DNA of 32,354 nucleotides from Fusobacteriota bacterium. GTDB taxonomy: Bacteria; Fusobacteriota; Fusobacteriia; Fusobacteriales; JAAYPW01. The DNA lies in NCBI GenBank assembly GCA_012519615.1, contig JAAYPW010000129.1, positions 1-32,354 of the forward strand, read 5' to 3'. Each line of letters begins with the position of its first letter. Position 1 is the first letter of the stretch. This document shows, one piece after another, positions 16,701 through 24,348 of the stretch. The notes below the pieces were generated by a model. That model had not been told where the DNA came from. It did not search any database and worked only from the letters and a program-made list of their open reading frames with translations. A program made the translations under genes and the position numbers.

Positions 16701-17235
16701 ATCTATGTGTAAGGAATTAACAAATTTTAAATTTGAGTATAATATGATAACAGATATTACGGAAATATCAAAATTAAATTCAATACAATATCTAAATATA
16801 TATTTTAATCAATTAACTACATTAGATATCACAGAAAAAATGGATACGGTAACAAGTTTAGCTGTATTTAATAATCAACTGGTAAATTTAAATAGTGTAT
16901 CTAAATTAGAGAATTTAGTAAGTATTAATGCATCAAATAATAAAATTGTAGATATTTCAGATATTAAAAATCTAAAAAAACTTAAAACAATTAATTTAGA
17001 AAATAACAATCTTTCGGATATTTCAATATTAGAAGATATTATGACTTTAGAAAATGTGCGATTAAAGGGAAATGAATACCTATATACAGAGGAAAAATTA
17101 TATAGTGAAAATGGGAAACACACAGATCAAAATGGTAAATACGATTATATTGATACAAAAAATGGTCGTGTCATAAAAATATTAGAAGAACGTGGGTGTA
17201 AAGTAGAATATAATTACAAATTAAAAAAAGATTAG
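13753..17235 (+). CDS. Lipoprotein with HExxH (gluzincin-like), IPT/TIG and internalin-type LRR domains
   Basis: This 1160-residue surface lipoprotein has no family name I know. The N-terminus is a lipoprotein signal (VKKFIFLMLMIIVLLGCGGGG), with the lipid-bearing Cys at about 18 and a Gly/Asn/Asp linker. A beta-rich region leads to a metalloprotease-like site, H356-E-F-F-H360, with WIDEATA placing E383 as a likely third zinc ligand, 22 residues on. This is gluzincin spacing. An IPT/TIG domain covers about 640-722. An internalin-type cap (FEELVRYTIGKPTG, about 726-778) precedes roughly 15 leucine-rich repeats of about 22 residues (about 779-1110; for example KLEDLYISNYNIKDISPLINL). ATG 13753 is chosen over earlier in-frame starts (13723, 13744) for its AGGG and a compact signal peptide. 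It is likely outer-membrane or periplasm anchored. It stands alone behind a region of decayed genes. Confidence 0.85.
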   Translation: MVKKFIFLMLMIIVLLGCGGGGSNNEDNNNKTDINTPYILISEKNTVIANNKDSIKFKIYDKNSDTYIEKFQLYVNGGLYDSNYFVTEKDGYFEVYGVYNNEKTNKITVTGYYLNNPSWELNETININTVNGEINYKNIKLELSTMDGNVDIYSGDSEWEYKNTEIISPVLFTYKDSAKLENTKVKIKLDKEYDNVTVFLGTYGNLYSYNQTSLSYVPILDATIIGNEITFTINIGNVEKKIKRDNTGNDNKIVIAVAAEENIVETPRFTYVGPYGKAITDKMTTTLNNAFRVFIEKLDISENLVNEAWTTPLTIKIMETKDTATYVGSPYGRKYDVIEVGYDAFRNGMLDIALTHEFFHFIQSCYEGSMANIVSSDYKWIDEATAITIEGLMKNDLGYVADLAENNKYFFVQGLSCGDKEVDAYNGDLGVHGYGASFFIRYLVKKAGDYKIIGRIYNAINNQSITEISSINALKTAISETLDKGIEVIYKEFIDEIFSDKMGSDFIRTIDNIDNFTTNKNYKFLIKKDGTRRFEDKRAFPELSTFVYKIKVASKDVLEIDKNSILRVKYEVLEDKNDTFNIKIIGGNKKIITDKKINNKLEIENFEKHLGEELFLIVSNLNTTDKNSEITNINLNISIPPIVKSISKDSIYSGEKVKINGYNYGNIQNNGKILLGNNEITKVVSWSNNEIELEIPDTIDSGEYRVKVSAYNMESEEEIYLNIISDKVEFDDAGFEELVRYTIGKPTGIITPDDMKKIQFLDDEHYDIQSIKGVEYCENLVKLNIRQGYSNKTNIENISYIKKLKKLKILGLTGNINNLSDLNELTNIERLILDGTTASDISVVKNMKNLVEFALYDGMIAVGGRTLDSLDPLRELTKLEDLYISNYNIKDISPLINLVNIKYLAFRENNIENIDALVNMKNLETLTLYKNKVKDIESLRDKPKLRHLDFMYNEVTDSSVIETLTALRYLDASNNHIVKFPNLSMCKELTNFKFEYNMITDITEISKLNSIQYLNIYFNQLTTLDITEKMDTVTSLAVFNNQLVNLNSVSKLENLVSINASNNKIVDISDIKNLKKLKTINLENNNLSDISILEDIMTLENVRLKGNEYLYTEEKLYSENGKHTDQNGKYDYIDTKNGRVIKILEERGCKVEYNYKLKKD

Positions 17236-17259
17236 TTATTAAAAAATATTAATAATTTT

Positions 17260-17289
17260 TTGACAAATAACTTCAAAATATGCTATAAT
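17260..17289 (+). promoter_or_regulatory. Strong promoter for the cold-shock-domain gene
   Basis: TTGACA (17260-17265), an 18-base spacer, and TATAAT (17284-17289) with an extended -10 (TGCTATAAT). It leaves a leader of about 55 bases before the start codon. Confidence 0.85.
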
Positions 17290-17351
17290 TAAATTGAAAT
17301 TAGGAAGATTTTCTTAATTGTATTATTATATTTTGAGAGGAAGTGTTTTAT

Positions 17352-17555
17352 TTGTTAAAAGGTAAAGTAAAATGGTTCGATACTAAAAAAGGGTTTGGAT
17401 TTATCCAATGCGAAGATGGAAAAGATATTTTTGTACATTATTCAGCTATTAGCATGGATGGATTTAGAAATTTAGAAGAATCGCAAGAAGTTTCATTTGA
17501 AATTGTAGGTGGGGATAAAGGCCCGCAAGCTGCAAATGTTAAATTAGCAAACTAA
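17352..17555 (+). CDS. Cold-shock-domain protein (CspA family)
   Basis: This is a small single-stranded nucleic-acid-binding protein, an RNA chaperone of the CspA family. From the TTG at 17352 it is 67 residues, opening [17 protein letters not shown] with RNP1 (KGFGFI) and RNP2 (DIFVHY) intact, and it ends in the family's GPQAANVKL. The GTG at 17343 would give three more residues but lies directly against the GAGAGGAAG ribosome-binding site, so TTG with about 10 bases of spacing is preferred. It is monocistronic, with a near-consensus promoter and its own terminator, consistent with abundant expression. Whether it is cold-induced cannot be told from sequence. Confidence 0.94.
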   Translation: MLKGKVKWFDTKKGFGFIQCEDGKDIFVHYSAISMDGFRNLEESQEVSFEIVGGDKGPQAANVKLAN

Positions 17556-17579
17556 TTTATTAGAATAATTAAATGAAAG

Positions 17580-17605
17580 CCTGCTTAAAAGCAGGTTTTT
17601 ATTTT
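17580..17605 (+). terminator. Rho-independent terminator of the cold-shock gene
   Basis: CCTGCT (17580-17585) pairs with AGCAGG (17590-17595) around TAAA, followed by TTTTTATTTT. Confidence 0.9.
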
Positions 17606-17635
17606 AACTTAGAGAGTATTTAGGGAGGAGGGAAA

Positions 17636-18643
17636 ATGCTAAGAAAAAATAAAATTATATTAAATGAACTTAGAAAATGGTATAAGGAAGATAAAATTGA
17701 CAAAAAAACATTTGATAATTTATATGATAACTATAGTAAAAATCAAAATGATGTAGATAGTATTATGAGATGGAGCGTAATTATTGGTGCAATTCTTATT
17801 TTAATAGGAATTATCTACTTTACAATGTATATTGTGTCATCAATTTATACAAAACTAGGATCACTAACTTTAATTACAATTTCTGGATTTTATTTTAGTA
17901 TTAACTTCTTAAATCAGAATAAAAAATATTATTATCCTAAATTAGGTATAAGTACATTAATTTTATCAACCATAGTGTTATTAATAGATAGTTATTACAT
18001 ACTTCTTAAATTTAATATTACTAAAAATGAAATACTATTTATAATAATTTTATTTTGGAGCATAGTCTATTTAATTGTTTCCTACATAAGATATAGACAA
18101 ATTTTACTTATTTTAGCAAACATATTAATACTACCATTAATCTTATCTGCTGGAAATGCAAATACTAAAATTAGTATAATAAATTGTCCTAAAATAACAT
18201 TTTTACTAGTAATATTAGCAGGAATTGTGCTATTTATAGTAGCATATGCGCATAATTTTATAAAATTTAGATTAAGTTATACATATAAAAAAATATATAG
18301 TTTTTTTGGAATAATATATGTAAATATTGGGTTAATGTTAATAACACTTTTTAATGATTATGGCGAAGTAATATTAAAAGTTAAAACTATAGAGAGAGAA
18401 AAATCAATAATGATAATAATATGGGTTTTTGTGAGTATACTACTTTATATTTTAGGAAGAAAATATAAAAATAATACATTTAAAATTTATGCAACAATAT
18501 TTTTATTTTTAAATGTATATATTAGATATTTTGAGTTATTTTGGAATAAAATGAATAAAGGGTTATTTTTTTTAATAATTGGTATTCTGTCTACAGCAAT
18601 AGGTATATATTTTGAAACACAATATAGAAAAAGATTAAGATAA
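17636..18643 (+). CDS. DUF2157-like polytopic membrane protein
   Basis: This is a 335-residue inner-membrane protein. About 44 hydrophilic N-terminal residues (LRKNKIILNELRKWYKEDKI and on) precede a run of about nine hydrophobic segments. The first is WSVIIGAILILIGIIYF, and further segments fill the rest up to a basic C-terminus (YRKRLR). An N-terminal short helical domain with a Trp-containing lysine-rich opening and a first segment of the form GA-L-L-GI is the DUF2157 pattern. Function is unknown for the family. SD GGGAGGAGGG precedes ATG. No promoter is evident after the upstream terminator, so it may depend on read-through from the cold-shock gene. It lies just before the fatty-acid operon but is separated from it by two promoters. 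Confidence 0.7.
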   Translation: MLRKNKIILNELRKWYKEDKIDKKTFDNLYDNYSKNQNDVDSIMRWSVIIGAILILIGIIYFTMYIVSSIYTKLGSLTLITISGFYFSINFLNQNKKYYYPKLGISTLILSTIVLLIDSYYILLKFNITKNEILFIIILFWSIVYLIVSYIRYRQILLILANILILPLILSAGNANTKISIINCPKITFLLVILAGIVLFIVAYAHNFIKFRLSYTYKKIYSFFGIIYVNIGLMLITLFNDYGEVILKVKTIEREKSIMIIIWVFVSILLYILGRKYKNNTFKIYATIFLFLNVYIRYFELFWNKMNKGLFFLIIGILSTAIGIYFETQYRKRLR

Positions 18644-18660
18644 TTTTTTTTATAATTTAA

Positions 18661-18689
18661 TTGTTTTTTTTAAAATTTTATGTTATAAT
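18661..18689 (+). promoter_or_regulatory. Upstream promoter P1 of the fatty-acid operon
   Basis: TTGTTT (18661-18666), a 17-base spacer, and TATAAT (18684-18689) with an extended -10 (TGTTATAAT). Confidence 0.6.
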
Positions 18690-18697
18690 CATAAAGG

Positions 18698-18713
18698 AAT
18701 TAATATATTAATT
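18698..18713. promoter_or_regulatory. Palindrome between the tandem promoters, candidate operator
   Basis: AATTAATATATTAATT is a perfect 16-base palindrome placed about where P1 transcription would start and 15 bases before the P2 -35. Operators of fatty-acid-synthesis repressors are often found in such positions. The sequence does not match the FapR consensus I know, so the regulator is unknown. A/T palindromes also arise by chance in this base composition. Confidence 0.35.
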
Positions 18714-18728
18714 TTGTACCTTTTTAGC

Positions 18729-18758
18729 TTGACAAATTAAGAGATTTTAAAGTATAAT
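18729..18758 (+). promoter_or_regulatory. Promoter P2 of the fatty-acid operon
   Basis: Consensus TTGACA (18729-18734), an 18-base spacer and consensus TATAAT (18753-18758), 27 bases before the yceD start codon. Confidence 0.82.
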
Positions 18759-18785
18759 ATGTAGATATTTTTATGAGGTGAGATA

Positions 18786-19301
18786 TTGAAATTAGATATT
18801 AATAGAGTTTTTATAAATACAGATGAATATACAGATAGTTGTATCCTAAAAAAAGAAGAATTAGAATTAGAAGATATAATTCTATTGGAAGATGTAAATA
18901 TTGATATAAAATTATATAAAATCGATACAGAGATATATTTAAATGTTAAATTTAGAACTAAAATTAGTATAGAATGTGTTAGCTGTCTAAATGAGGCTGA
19001 AAAAATAATTGATGATGAATTTGATGTAATGTATTTATCAGAAAGAGAATATTTAGAGTATGAGGAAAGTCTTAAATCAGATAATGAATATGATTATAAA
19101 GATACAATAAAAGAAGTGTTAGAAAAAAATACGTACATAGATATTACAAAAATAGTAAAAGAACACATAATAGTTGCAGTACCTTTATATCCAAAATGTA
19201 GTGAAAACTGTGAAGGGTTAGAGGAGAAAAAAATATATGAAAAAGAAAATGATATTGATCCAAGGTGGCAGCAACTTTTAAATATTGTAAAAGAAAATTA
19301 G
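18786..19301 (+). CDS. yceD: YceD/DUF177 family protein
   Basis: This 171-residue protein of the YceD (DUF177) family is encoded upstream of rpmF in many bacteria and has been linked to 23S rRNA/ribosome assembly. The central conserved part is a beta-rich segment followed by ECVSCLNEA and an acidic stretch (DDEFDVMYL). The C-terminal half has the DITKIVKEHIIVAVPLYPKCSENCEG pattern with a Cys pair, ending DPRWQQL, which is typical of the family. The start is TTG after GAGGTGA. The gene is the first of the operon and sits 13 bases before rpmF, the arrangement known from many phyla (yceD-rpmF-plsX-fabH). Confidence 0.88.
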   Translation: MKLDINRVFINTDEYTDSCILKKEELELEDIILLEDVNIDIKLYKIDTEIYLNVKFRTKISIECVSCLNEAEKIIDDEFDVMYLSEREYLEYEESLKSDNEYDYKDTIKEVLEKNTYIDITKIVKEHIIVAVPLYPKCSENCEGLEEKKIYEKENDIDPRWQQLLNIVKEN

Positions 19302-19314
19302 GAGGTAATTAAAA

Positions 19315-19530
19315 ATGGCAGTACCTAAGAAAAAAACTTCTAAAGCTAAAAAAAATATGAGAAGATCACATCATGCAATATCTGCAGTTAATGTAGTGGC
19401 ATGTCCTGAATGTGGAGAAACAAAAATGCCTCATAGAGCTTGTCTTGCTTGTGGTGTTTATAACGGCAGACAGGTATTAGAAAAAGAGGGAGCTTCGGAA
19501 ACAACAGCAGAAGATAAAACTGAAGCTTAG
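19315..19530 (+). CDS. rpmF: 50S ribosomal protein L32
   Basis: This 71-residue protein of the large subunit opens [20 protein letters not shown], as expected for bL32. It has a four-cysteine zinc ribbon ([25 protein letters not shown]). The tail ([15 protein letters not shown]) is an acidic extension beyond the ribbon. SD AGGAGG precedes ATG. A terminator-like hairpin lies between this gene and plsX, which would let L32 be made in excess of the fatty-acid enzymes. Confidence 0.97.
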   Translation: MAVPKKKTSKAKKNMRRSHHAISAVNVVACPECGETKMPHRACLACGVYNGRQVLEKEGASETTAEDKTEA

Positions 19531-19550
19531 TTTTTGTAGTTCACGTTTAT

Positions 19551-19585
19551 AAAAAAGCAAGATTTACTTTATCTTGCTTTTTTTT
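19551..19585 (+). terminator. Terminator or attenuator between rpmF and plsX
   Basis: AAAAAAGCAAGAT (19551-19563) pairs with ATCTTGCTTTTTT (19571-19583), and the T-run continues. It lies inside the operon just before the plsX ribosome-binding site. No promoter is visible between it and plsX, so partial read-through is implied. Confidence 0.85.
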
Positions 19586-19601
19586 ATAAGGGAGGTAACT
19601 T

Positions 19602-20621
19602 TTGATTATGGAGATAGTATTAGATGCAATGGGAGGAGACCATGCACCTTTTGAGACAGTTAAAGGTGCTATTTTAGCTTTAAATGAAATACCTAAATTA
19701 AAAATGATACTGGTTGGACATAAAGATAAAATAGAACAAGAATTAATAAAATATAAATATGATAAAGATAGAGTAGAAATAATACACACAGATGAAGTTA
19801 TAGAGATGAACGAAAAAAAATCGCCAGCAATGGCTGTTAGAGAGAAAAAAAATGCATCTATGAATATTGCTTTACAATTTGTAAAGGAAGGTAAAGCTTA
19901 TGCTTCGGTATCAGCAGGAAATACAGGCGCTTTAATGAGTGCTAGTCTTTTAAAATTAGGAAGAATAAAAGGTGTGCTTCGTCCAGCAATTACAACTGTT
20001 TTTCCAAGCAAAAAAGGTAAAATGATATTATTAGATGTAGGTGCAAATGCGGACTGTAAATCAGAATATTTAAAGCAGTTTGCAATGATGGGATCGTTTT
20101 ATGCTAAAATGATACTAAAAAAAGATAATCCTAAAATAGGAATTTTAAATATTGGGACAGAAGAAGGAAAAGGAAATTCTCTTACAAATGAAGCATATCA
20201 ACTACTTAATGAAACAAAAGATATTAATTTTATAGGAAATACTGAACCAGGAGATATTTTTAAAGGAGATGTTGATGTTATTGTAACAGATGGATTTACT
20301 GGAAATATTGTTCTAAAAACAAGCGAGGGGATAGCTAAGTTAATATTCGATATTATAAAAGAATCTCTCAAAGATAAATTTATAAGTAAAATTGGAGCTT
20401 TATTAATGAAACCAATTTTTATTAATTTGAAGGAGAGAATGGATTATTCAGAATATGGTGGTGCTTTATTTTTGGGATTAGATGGAATATCTATAAAATC
20501 TCATGGAAGCTCAGATGCTAAAGCGATAAAAAATGGTATAAAAATAGCATATTTTTTTGCAGAAAATAATTTTGTTGGAAATCTTAAAGAGATAATGAAA
20601 GGAGAAAAGCCTAATGGCTGA
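19602..20621 (+). CDS. plsX: Phosphate acyltransferase PlsX
   Basis: PlsX makes acyl-phosphate from acyl-ACP for PlsY, the first committed supply for phospholipid synthesis, at the membrane surface. It is about 339 residues, normal length. The opening IVLDAMGGDHAPFETV, the segment ASVSAGNTGALMSASL and the later IGTEEGKGN and VIVTDGFTGNIVLKTSEG are diagnostic. The start is either TTG 19602, with GGAGGT 5 bases upstream, or ATG 19608, which matches the family's usual first residue (M-E-I-V) but is 11 bases from the ribosome-binding site. I keep the TTG. It overlaps fabH by 8 bases, so the two are translationally coupled. Confidence 0.96.
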   Translation: MIMEIVLDAMGGDHAPFETVKGAILALNEIPKLKMILVGHKDKIEQELIKYKYDKDRVEIIHTDEVIEMNEKKSPAMAVREKKNASMNIALQFVKEGKAYASVSAGNTGALMSASLLKLGRIKGVLRPAITTVFPSKKGKMILLDVGANADCKSEYLKQFAMMGSFYAKMILKKDNPKIGILNIGTEEGKGNSLTNEAYQLLNETKDINFIGNTEPGDIFKGDVDVIVTDGFTGNIVLKTSEGIAKLIFDIIKESLKDKFISKIGALLMKPIFINLKERMDYSEYGGALFLGLDGISIKSHGSSDAKAIKNGIKIAYFFAENNFVGNLKEIMKGEKPNG

Positions 20622-21615
20622 AATTAAAAGTGTTGGTATAATAGGAATAGGTAGTTATGTTCCTGAAACAATTCTTACAAATGAAAAACTAGAAACAATG
20701 GTAGATACTACAGATGAGTGGATAGTGAGCAGAACAGGGATAAAAGAAAGAAGAATAGCTAAAGAAGATGAAGCTTGTTCAGATTTAGCTGTTAGAGCAG
20801 CCTTAAAAGCTTTAGAAGATGCAAATACTAAGCCAGAAGAGATTGACTTAATAATAGTATCGACTATTACCCCAGATTTTGCTTTTCCTTCAACAGCAGC
20901 ACTAGTACAGGATAGAATTGGTGCTATAAATGCCGCTGCGTTTGATTTAGAAGCTGCTTGTACTGGATTTGTTTATGGTTTAGTAACAGGAGCTAACTTT
21001 ATAGCTACAGGCATGTATAAAAAAGTATTAGTTATAGGTTCAGAAGCTTTATCTAAAATTATTGATTGGGAAGATAGAAATACTTGTGTTCTTTTTGGAG
21101 ATGGTGCTTCTGCAGCAATATTAGGCGAAGTGGAAAAAGGTTATGGTATTATATCTTATGACTTAAAAGCAAAAGGAAGTGGTGGGGAGTTTTTAGATCA
21201 ACCAGGCGGTGGCTCTAGAAATCCAGCTACAGTAAAAACTATAGAAAATAAAATGCATTTTTTAAAAATGAAAGGTCAAGATGTATTTAAATTTGCAGTA
21301 ACTGCTATTCCAGAAACAATAAATAATATATTAGAAAAAACTGATATTAATATTAAAGATATAGAATTAGTAGTTCCACATCAAGCAAATTACAGAATTA
21401 TAGGTTCGGCAGCGAAAAAAATTGATTTACCAGTAGAAAAATTTTACATGAATTTAGAAACATATGGTAATACATCATCTGCTTCAATTGGTCTAGCTTT
21501 AGATGAAGCGATTAAAAAAAATAAAATAAAAAAAGATGATTATATTATAATGGTAGGATTTGGCGCAGGGCTTACTTATGGTTCGTGTTTAATAAAATGG
21601 TCTAAGGAGGTATAG
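20614..21615 (+). CDS. fabH: 3-oxoacyl-ACP synthase III FabH
   Basis: FabH starts fatty acid synthesis by condensing an acyl-CoA primer with malonyl-ACP. It is 333 residues. The thiolase-fold triad is complete: C116 in EAACTGF, H256 in VPHQANYRI and N286 in YGNTSSAS. The opening [17 protein letters not shown] and [16 protein letters not shown] are standard. The primer preference (acetyl or branched) cannot be read from these motifs. SD AAAGGAG lies inside the end of plsX. Confidence 0.98.
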   Translation: MAEIKSVGIIGIGSYVPETILTNEKLETMVDTTDEWIVSRTGIKERRIAKEDEACSDLAVRAALKALEDANTKPEEIDLIIVSTITPDFAFPSTAALVQDRIGAINAAAFDLEAACTGFVYGLVTGANFIATGMYKKVLVIGSEALSKIIDWEDRNTCVLFGDGASAAILGEVEKGYGIISYDLKAKGSGGEFLDQPGGGSRNPATVKTIENKMHFLKMKGQDVFKFAVTAIPETINNILEKTDINIKDIELVVPHQANYRIIGSAAKKIDLPVEKFYMNLETYGNTSSASIGLALDEAIKKNKIKKDDYIIMVGFGAGLTYGSCLIKWSKEV

Positions 21616-21620
21616 AATTT

Positions 21621-22565
21621 ATGATAAACACAGATATTTGTAAATTATTAAACATTAAATATCCCATATTACAAGGAGCAATGGCTTGGATAGCTGACGG
21701 GAATTTAGCAGGTCACGTATCTAAAGCAGGTGGACTTGGGATAATAGCTGGTGGTGGTATGCCAGTTGAAATTTTAAGAGAAGAGATTAGAAAAGTTAAA
21801 AATATAACTGATAAACCATTTGCTGTTAATTTAATGCTTATAATGGGAGATATTGAAGCACAAATAGATGTTTGTATAGAAGAAAAAGTCCCTGTTGTAA
21901 CTACAGGTGCTGGAAATCCAGGTCCTTACATAGAAAAATTGAAGAAAGCAAATATAAAAATAATACCAATAGTTCCTTCTGTTGCATTGGCAAAAAGAAT
22001 GGAAAAAGCTGGTTCTGATGCTGTAATTGTAGAAGGGACAGAAGCTGGTGGACACATTGGACAATTAACAACAATGGCAGTACTACCACAAATTGTAGAA
22101 GCTTTAGAAATACCTGTAATTGCAGCAGGTGGTATAGCTACTGGTAAGCAATTTGCAGCAGCACTTGCACTAGGAGCTAAGGGGATACAATTAGGTACAA
22201 GATTTATTGTTGCTAAAGAGTGTACTGCACATCAAAATTACAAAGATATGATCTTAAAAGCGAAAGATAGAAGTACTGTTGTAACAGGAGCATCAACAGG
22301 CCATCCTGTAAGAGTACTTTCTAATAAATTTACAAAAGAATTTGTAGAGTTAGAATCAAACGGAGCTTCTACAGAGGAGTTAGAAAAATTTGGTTCGGGA
22401 AAACTTAGAATAGCTGTTAAAAATGGAGATGTAGAAAATGGAAGTGTTATGGCAGGTCAGGTAGCAGCACTAGTTGACAAAGAGGAAACATGTGAAGAGA
22501 TAGTAAATGATTTAGTAAATGGTCTTCAAGTTGAATTAAAAAGACTAAAAGATTCATATTGCTAA
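21621..22565 (+). CDS. fabK: Enoyl-ACP reductase II FabK (FMN-dependent)
   Basis: FabK carries out the last reduction of the elongation cycle using FMN and NAD(P)H, in place of FabI. It is 314 residues. The 2-nitropropane-dioxygenase/FMN TIM-barrel pattern is clear: [19 protein letters not shown] at the N-terminus, [13 protein letters not shown], then [11 protein letters not shown], the phosphate-binding stretch [12 protein letters not shown] and [11 protein letters not shown]. Its place between fabH and fabD is the order known from streptococci and clostridia. No fabI is seen here. SD AAGGAGG is about 10 bases before ATG. Confidence 0.95.
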   Translation: MINTDICKLLNIKYPILQGAMAWIADGNLAGHVSKAGGLGIIAGGGMPVEILREEIRKVKNITDKPFAVNLMLIMGDIEAQIDVCIEEKVPVVTTGAGNPGPYIEKLKKANIKIIPIVPSVALAKRMEKAGSDAVIVEGTEAGGHIGQLTTMAVLPQIVEALEIPVIAAGGIATGKQFAAALALGAKGIQLGTRFIVAKECTAHQNYKDMILKAKDRSTVVTGASTGHPVRVLSNKFTKEFVELESNGASTEELEKFGSGKLRIAVKNGDVENGSVMAGQVAALVDKEETCEEIVNDLVNGLQVELKRLKDSYC

Positions 22566-22580
22566 AAATGGAGGTTATTA

Positions 22581-23492
22581 ATGAGTAAAATTGCATTTTT
22601 ATTCCCTGGACAAGGTGCACAATATGTAGGAATGGGAAAAGATTTATATGAAAATAATGAAATTGCTAAAAAACAATTTGATGAAGTGTTTAGTAATATT
22701 GATATAGATCTAAAAGAGGTTATGTTTAATGGTCCAGATGAAAAATTAAAAGAGACTTCTTATACACAACCAGGAATTGTTCTACTTAGTTTAGTACTTG
22801 CAAATATTTTAAAAGAAAAAGGGATAGAACCTGATTATGTTGCAGGACATAGTTTAGGAGAATATAGTGCTTTAGGAGCTGCTAATATTTTAGATACTCT
22901 TAGCACTGTTAAGTTAGCAGCGTTAAGAGGAAGTATTATGAATAGTGTCACTGATAAAATTGACGGAACAATGGCTGCTATTATAGGATTAGATTCAAAT
23001 ATCATAGAACAAATTTGCTCTGAAATTGATGGGACTGTTGAAGCTGTTAATTATAATGAACCAAAACAAACGGTTATTGCTGGAGAGAAAATAGCTGTTG
23101 AAAAAGCTTGCGAAAAGTTAAAAGAAGCAGGTGCAAGAAGAGCTCTTATTTTACAAGTATCTGGTCCATTTCATTCATCACTTATGAGACCAGCTGGTGA
23201 AGAGTTGAAAACTAGATTAGATGAATTTAACTTTGTAGAAAGTAAAATTAAATTTATAGCAAATACAGATGCAAATATTAAAGAGGAAATTTCAGAAATA
23301 AAAGAAGAGTTATATAAACAGACTTTTGGTCCTGTGAAATGGGTAGATACAATTATAAAACTAAGAGATAGTGGTGTAACTAAATTTTATGAAATAGGGC
23401 CTGGAAATGTATTAAAAGGACTTGCTAAAAAAATAGATAAAACTATAGATGTAATTAGTATAGGAACATTAGAAGAATTAGCAAATCTATAA
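22581..23492 (+). CDS. fabD: Malonyl-CoA:ACP transacylase FabD
   Basis: FabD loads malonyl groups from CoA to ACP. It is 303 residues. Visible are FLFPGQGAQYVGMG at the N-terminus, the nucleophile elbow GHS91LGEY and the catalytic His in SGPFH198SS. The C-terminal YEIGPGNVLKGLAKK completes the family pattern. SD GGAGG lies 6 bases before ATG, and only 15 bases separate it from fabK. Confidence 0.98.
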   Translation: MSKIAFLFPGQGAQYVGMGKDLYENNEIAKKQFDEVFSNIDIDLKEVMFNGPDEKLKETSYTQPGIVLLSLVLANILKEKGIEPDYVAGHSLGEYSALGAANILDTLSTVKLAALRGSIMNSVTDKIDGTMAAIIGLDSNIIEQICSEIDGTVEAVNYNEPKQTVIAGEKIAVEKACEKLKEAGARRALILQVSGPFHSSLMRPAGEELKTRLDEFNFVESKIKFIANTDANIKEEISEIKEELYKQTFGPVKWVDTIIKLRDSGVTKFYEIGPGNVLKGLAKKIDKTIDVISIGTLEELANL

Positions 23493-23510
23493 TAAAAAGG
23501 GGGAGTAATT

Positions 23511-24260
23511 TTGATAACTTTAAAAGAGAAAGTTGCAGTTATAACTGGTTCTGCAAGAGGGATAGGTAGATCAATAGCTGAAAAAATGGCTGAAGCTGGA
23601 GCAAATATTGTAATTACTGATATTTTAAAAGATGAAGGGGAAAAAACATCAAGAGAAATTTCAGAGAAATATGGTGTAAAATCTATTTTTGTAGAATCAA
23701 ATGTTGTTAATTTTGAAAGTTCTGCAGAATTAGTTAAAAAAACACTAGATGAATTTGGAAAAATTGATATATTAGTAAATAATGCAGGTATTACAAGAGA
23801 TGGACTTTTCTTAAGAATGAAAGAGGAAGATTTCAATAGAGTAATCGATATAAATCTAAAAGGGACATTTAATTGTAGCCAAGCTGCGTTTAAAGCTATG
23901 GTAAAACAAAGAAGCGGAAGTATAATAAATATTGCTTCTGTTATAGGACTTATGGGGAATGTAGGTCAAGCAAACTATGGAGCATCAAAAGCAGCAGTAA
24001 TTGCATTAGCTAAAACAATAGCAAGAGAGGGAGCTAAAAGAGGAGTAAGAGCAAATTCTATTGCGCCAGGATTTATTAAAACTGATATGACAGAAATATT
24101 AAAAGAAGAAGTGCAAAATCAAATTTTATCACAAATACCTATGGGTGAAATGGGATTACCGGAAGATATTGCAAATACAGCATTATTTTTAGCTTCTGAT
24201 TTATCAAAATACATAACTGGACAAGTAATAACTGTTGACGGTGGAATGGTAATGTATTAA
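23511..24260 (+). CDS. fabG: 3-oxoacyl-ACP reductase FabG
   Basis: FabG is the NADPH-dependent beta-ketoacyl-ACP reductase. It is 249 residues. It is a classical short-chain dehydrogenase with the cofactor motif TGSARGIG, NNAG, and the catalytic Ser143, Tyr156 and Lys160 (NIASVIG; QANYGASKAA). The C-terminal TGQVITVDGGMVM matches FabG. The start is TTG, set by GGGGGAG and by the first family residues (LKEKVAVITG). The stop codon is the left edge of a short palindrome, and the next gene has its own candidate promoter. Confidence 0.97.
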   Translation: MITLKEKVAVITGSARGIGRSIAEKMAEAGANIVITDILKDEGEKTSREISEKYGVKSIFVESNVVNFESSAELVKKTLDEFGKIDILVNNAGITRDGLFLRMKEEDFNRVIDINLKGTFNCSQAAFKAMVKQRSGSIINIASVIGLMGNVGQANYGASKAAVIALAKTIAREGAKRGVRANSIAPGFIKTDMTEILKEEVQNQILSQIPMGEMGLPEDIANTALFLASDLSKYITGQVITVDGGMVMY

Positions 24261-24274
24261 TCTAAATTAGATTA
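24258..24274. promoter_or_regulatory. Palindrome at the fabG end, candidate operator
   Basis: TAATCTA-AAT-TAGATTA forms perfect 7-base arms. It includes the fabG stop codon and lies 12 bases before the -35 of the acpP promoter. No T-run follows, so it is not a terminator. A regulatory role is a guess. Confidence 0.25.
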
Positions 24275-24286
24275 AAAAATAAGTTC

Positions 24287-24315
24287 TTGAAAAATATTAA
24301 AAAATTTGTTATATT
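24287..24315 (+). promoter_or_regulatory. Internal promoter for acpP
   Basis: TTGAAA (24287-24292), a 17-base spacer, and TATATT (24310-24315), 33 bases before the acpP start. An extra internal promoter would suit the high demand for acyl carrier protein. Confidence 0.6.
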
Positions 24316-24348
24316 AAAGAATATGAATAAAAAGGAGGTGAAATACTT

